Source of the DNA: Alphaproteobacteria bacterium
GTDB taxonomy: Bacteria > Pseudomonadota > Alphaproteobacteria > Sphingomonadales > Sphingomonadaceae
DNA length: 6,290 nucleotides
Assembly (NCBI GenBank): GCA_020249025.1
Contig: JADCGM010000406.1
Location: 1 to 6,290 of the forward strand
Reading direction: 5' to 3'
Positions 6,060-6,290 of this stretch are shown here, piece after piece (within the stretch, counting starts at the first letter, position 1; the number at the start of each line of letters is the position of its first letter). The notes below the pieces were generated by a model, which did no database searches, was not told the origin of the DNA, and worked only from the letters and a program-made list of their open reading frames with translations. The position numbers and the translations under genes are program-made.

Positions 6060-6290
6060 GGTCCATTCGGAGGCGTTGGGGCGGCGGCGGCCTCACCTCA
6101 CCCTTACCCTCTCCATCAAGGAGAGGGGGACTTTGACCTTTGGGCCAGGTTCGCAGGCCGTCAGCCTCGCCCAACGCCTGGGCCTCCCTCTCCTTGAGGG
6201 AGAGGGTAAGGGTGAGGTGAGGTTCGAACTGCCGCCCCATCTCTGAACCTCCCCCACCCCCCTTCCCGACAGGTTGCGCCCGGCCCTTCC
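6060..6290. other. Non-coding right end of the window
   Basis: No credible gene is seen in these 231 bases. They hold the palindromic element at 6091-6222 and a 10-bp inverted pair, AGGCGTTGGG (6071-6080) and CCCAACGCCT (6170-6179). The pyrimidine-rich tail 6223-6290 is without recognisable signals. Small open frames here are by-products of the repeat. The hppD operon therefore appears to stop after the VOC gene unless it resumes beyond 6290. Confidence 0.7.
6091..6222. repeat. REP/MITE-like element: 37-bp inverted arms around a 58-bp core
   Basis: The left arm (6091-6127) and right arm (6186-6222) are inverted copies identical at 36 of 37 positions (one A/C difference at 6115). Each arm is also a hairpin: CCCTCTCC/GGAGAGGG with a 5-nt loop, at 6107-6127 and 6186-6206. 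Read as protein, the arms give HLTLTLS-KER peptides, which from memory recur as spurious ORFs in many proteobacterial genomes. That points to a dispersed, non-coding repeat. The 58-bp core has no ORF of note. It begins 31 nt after the VOC stop codon and has no U-run, so it is not a classical terminator, though it may end or protect the hppD-VOC mRNA. No target-site duplication was found. Confidence 0.8.

Noticed and set aside
6091..6222. A CRISPR array or intrinsic terminator at the right-end repeat
   Set aside because: There are only two arms and they are inverted rather than direct, so it is not CRISPR. No T-run follows either arm, so it is not a classical terminator.
5884..6246. Small frames on both strands containing HLTLTLS-KER peptides
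   Set aside because: These peptides come from translating the inverted-repeat arms, a known source of spurious annotations.

Overview
The window is GC-rich, tightly packed chromosomal DNA. It most likely comes from an alphaproteobacterium, and a sphingomonad is the best guess. That guess rests on the protein styles (S12 ending in SKYGAKRPK, the EF-G N-terminus, a periplasmic prolidase-like amidohydrolase, a MarR/HPPD/VOC cluster) and on the interspersed palindromic repeat near the right end. It is inferred without a database search.

Left part (1-2540, all minus strand): the start of the classic str operon, read right to left as rpsL (S12), rpsG (S7) and fusA (EF-G, cut by the window edge at about residue 429). 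A sigma70-like promoter (TTGACC, 17-nt spacer, TATAGG) lies about 220 nt upstream of rpsL. The implied leader of about 210 nt carries a compact GC hairpin followed by four U's, which looks like an attenuator. Two strong hairpins fill the rpsL-rpsG gap, where E. coli places its S7 feedback site.

Middle (2541-4328, minus strand): a secreted amidohydrolase of the prolidase-like metal-dependent type, preceded by a MarR-family regulator.

Right part (4329-6059): an 88-bp divergent control region separates marR from a plus-strand operon of hppD (4-hydroxyphenylpyruvate dioxygenase, tyrosine catabolism) and a small VOC-fold protein that overlaps hppD by 4 nt. The control region holds two near-identical 18-bp imperfect palindromes (TGGTAACAATYGAYACCA) in opposite orientation. 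They sit over the -35 of hppD and over the likely start sites of both transcripts. The simplest reading is that the MarR protein represses itself and the hppD-VOC operon and is relieved by an aromatic ligand. No other tyrosine-pathway gene (hmgA, maiA, fahA) is visible.

Right end (6060-6290): non-coding. Its main feature is a pair of 37-bp inverted arms (36/37 identical) around a 58-bp core. Each arm is itself a hairpin, which is the look of a REP/MITE-like dispersed element. I see no wholly new system. The most informative signals are the twin operators, the structured str leader, the uncharacterised VOC partner of HPPD and the palindromic element.
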